Assembly (NCBI GenBank): GCA_017630115.1
Contig: JAGBVY010000160.1
Span: forward strand, 1-7,322
Length of the DNA stretch: 7,322 nucleotides
Source of the DNA: Tidjanibacter sp.
Lineage (GTDB): Bacteria; Bacteroidota; Bacteroidia; Bacteroidales; Rikenellaceae
Reading direction: 5' to 3'
The position numbers were made by a program, and so were the translations under genes. Positions 6,438 to 7,322 of this stretch are shown one piece after another. Each line of letters opens with the position of its first letter. The stretch's first letter is position 1. The notes beneath the pieces were generated by a model. That model was not told the origin of the DNA. It ran no database searches and saw only the letters and a program-made list of their open reading frames with translations.

Positions 6438-7322
6438 ATGGAACAGCCGAAAATTGAGCGAGTGCTACGTCTGATGAAGATGATGACGGGCAACAACAAC
6501 TACACCGTCGAGGATATGGCCGAGCGACTTGGCATCTCCTATCGCTCGGTCTATCGCTATATAGAGACCTTCAAGGAGTCGGGCTTTGTTGTGCAGCGCA
6601 AGGAGGGCGGCATCTACCGCCTCGGCAAGGAGAGCCGCTACTTCAAGGAGATTTCTCAGCTTATCCACTTTACCGATGAGGAGGCTCACATCGTCAATCA
6701 ACTCATCGAGGCACTCGACAACACCAACATCATCAAGCAAAATCTGCGCAAGAAACTCACAGCTGTCTATAACTGCACCTCACTGGCCGAGTGCGTTGTG
6801 GAGGGCAAAAATGCTGTGAATGTCAATCACTTGGTGGAGGCCATTGGCGAGCGCAAGCAGGTAATTTTGAGGCGTTACGCATCATCGCATACGGGAGTGG
6901 TGCGCGATAGGTTGGTCGAGCCTTTCGGATTTACCACGAACTATGTGCAGGTGTGGTGCTACGAGCCCGAATCGGGCAAAAATAAACTCTTCAACACCGC
7001 CCGTATAGGCTCGGTGGAGGTGCTTGCGGAGGGTTGGCAGTTCGAGGGCGAACACCACGAGGGCTACATCGACATCTTCCGCATCACGGGCTTTGAGCAG
7101 AAGCGTGTGCAACTCGAATTGGGCGTTATGGCGCACAACCTTTTGGTGGAGGAGTACCCCCTCGCCTCGCGCGATTTGAAGCAGATTGACGAGGGCCATT
7201 GGCTTTTGGATACAATGGTCTGCGACTATGTGGGCATTGGTCGCTTCACCCTCGGTCTGATGCACGACATCCGCATCCTCACGCCCGAATTTGAGGAGTA
7301 TATAAGGCAGACAATCAATGCA
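6438..7322 (+). CDS. WYL-domain (DeoR/YafY-like) transcriptional regulator, 3' end outside window
   Basis: This is a predicted cytoplasmic DNA-binding regulator; 295 codons are open to the window edge. Residues 1-60 form an HTH_11-type winged helix (IERVLRLMKMM, then YTVEDMAERLGISYRSVYRY at 22-41, then the wing ESGFVVQRKEGGIYRL). Residues about 128-205 are the WYL fold, with EPFGF at 161-165 and a following ARI at 188-190. Residues about 222-295 resemble the WCX extension (VQLELGVMAH, then LLVEEYP, then GIGRFTLGLMHDIRILTPEF). Family members commonly number 300-340 residues, so most of the protein is present. The WYL domain is thought to sense a ligand, in some cases nucleic acid or a nucleotide. 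By my alignment the namesake W-Y-L triplet is replaced by about V170-Q171-V172, so the ligand pocket may differ. The start is chosen because the HTH begins at once after it and a -7 element lies upstream. Its targets cannot be told from this window. Confidence 0.85.
   Translation, partial: MEQPKIERVLRLMKMMTGNNNYTVEDMAERLGISYRSVYRYIETFKESGFVVQRKEGGIYRLGKESRYFKEISQLIHFTDEEAHIVNQLIEALDNTNIIKQNLRKKLTAVYNCTSLAECVVEGKNAVNVNHLVEAIGERKQVILRRYASSHTGVVRDRLVEPFGFTTNYVQVWCYEPESGKNKLFNTARIGSVEVLAEGWQFEGEHHEGYIDIFRITGFEQKRVQLELGVMAHNLLVEEYPLASRDLKQIDEGHWLLDTMVCDYVGIGRFTLGLMHDIRILTPEFEEYIRQTINA

Noticed and set aside
6418..6474. Short upstream frame of 18 codons overlapping the start of the WYL gene
   Set aside because: It begins in the leader and ends inside the gene in another frame. 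Nothing beyond chance supports translation, although an attenuating uORF cannot be excluded.

Overview
The window looks like chromosomal DNA of a gut-type member of the Bacteroidota (Bacteroidales; an Alistipes-like genus is possible but not shown). The evidence is TAnnTTTG -7 promoter elements, no recognisable Shine-Dalgarno sequences, a fimbrillin-like/BspA-type leucine-rich-repeat lipoprotein, a periplasmic-TPR/membrane/LuxR-type HTH protein, and a secreted protein resembling the DUF4434 group. I see no RNA gene, insertion sequence, CRISPR array or phage gene.

Layout. Positions 1-2280 (minus) hold the first 760 codons of a BspA-like surface lipoprotein that runs off the left edge. Seven bases upstream of it, 2288-2428 (minus) encodes a 46-residue acidic peptide, and the two form a tight operon. 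The intergenic region 2429-2694 is divergent and compact. It has one promoter facing each way and, between them, a perfect 16-bp inverted repeat whose arms carry the element ATGTAAACC. Positions 2695-4650 (plus) encode a 651-residue membrane-anchored regulator. Positions 4765-6225 (plus) encode a secreted TIM-barrel-like protein with its own promoter and a strong terminator. Positions 6438-7322 (plus) encode the first 295 residues of a WYL-family (DeoR/YafY-like) regulator that runs off the right edge.

How it may work together (inference). The sensor-like protein at 2695-4650 has a predicted periplasmic TPR domain, one membrane span and a cytoplasmic HTH. It lies head-to-head with the peptide/lipoprotein operon. 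The paired ATGTAAACC arms sit just upstream of both -33 regions, which is activator geometry. The simplest model is a self-contained module in which the membrane regulator senses an envelope signal and switches on itself and a surface protein. The peptide could be a co-expressed partner, a leader or a ligand. The DUF4434-like gene and the WYL regulator seem to be independent units, although a TTTGACA element occurs near both of their promoters.

Both edge genes are incomplete. The long open frames antisense to the LRR gene are judged to be shadows.
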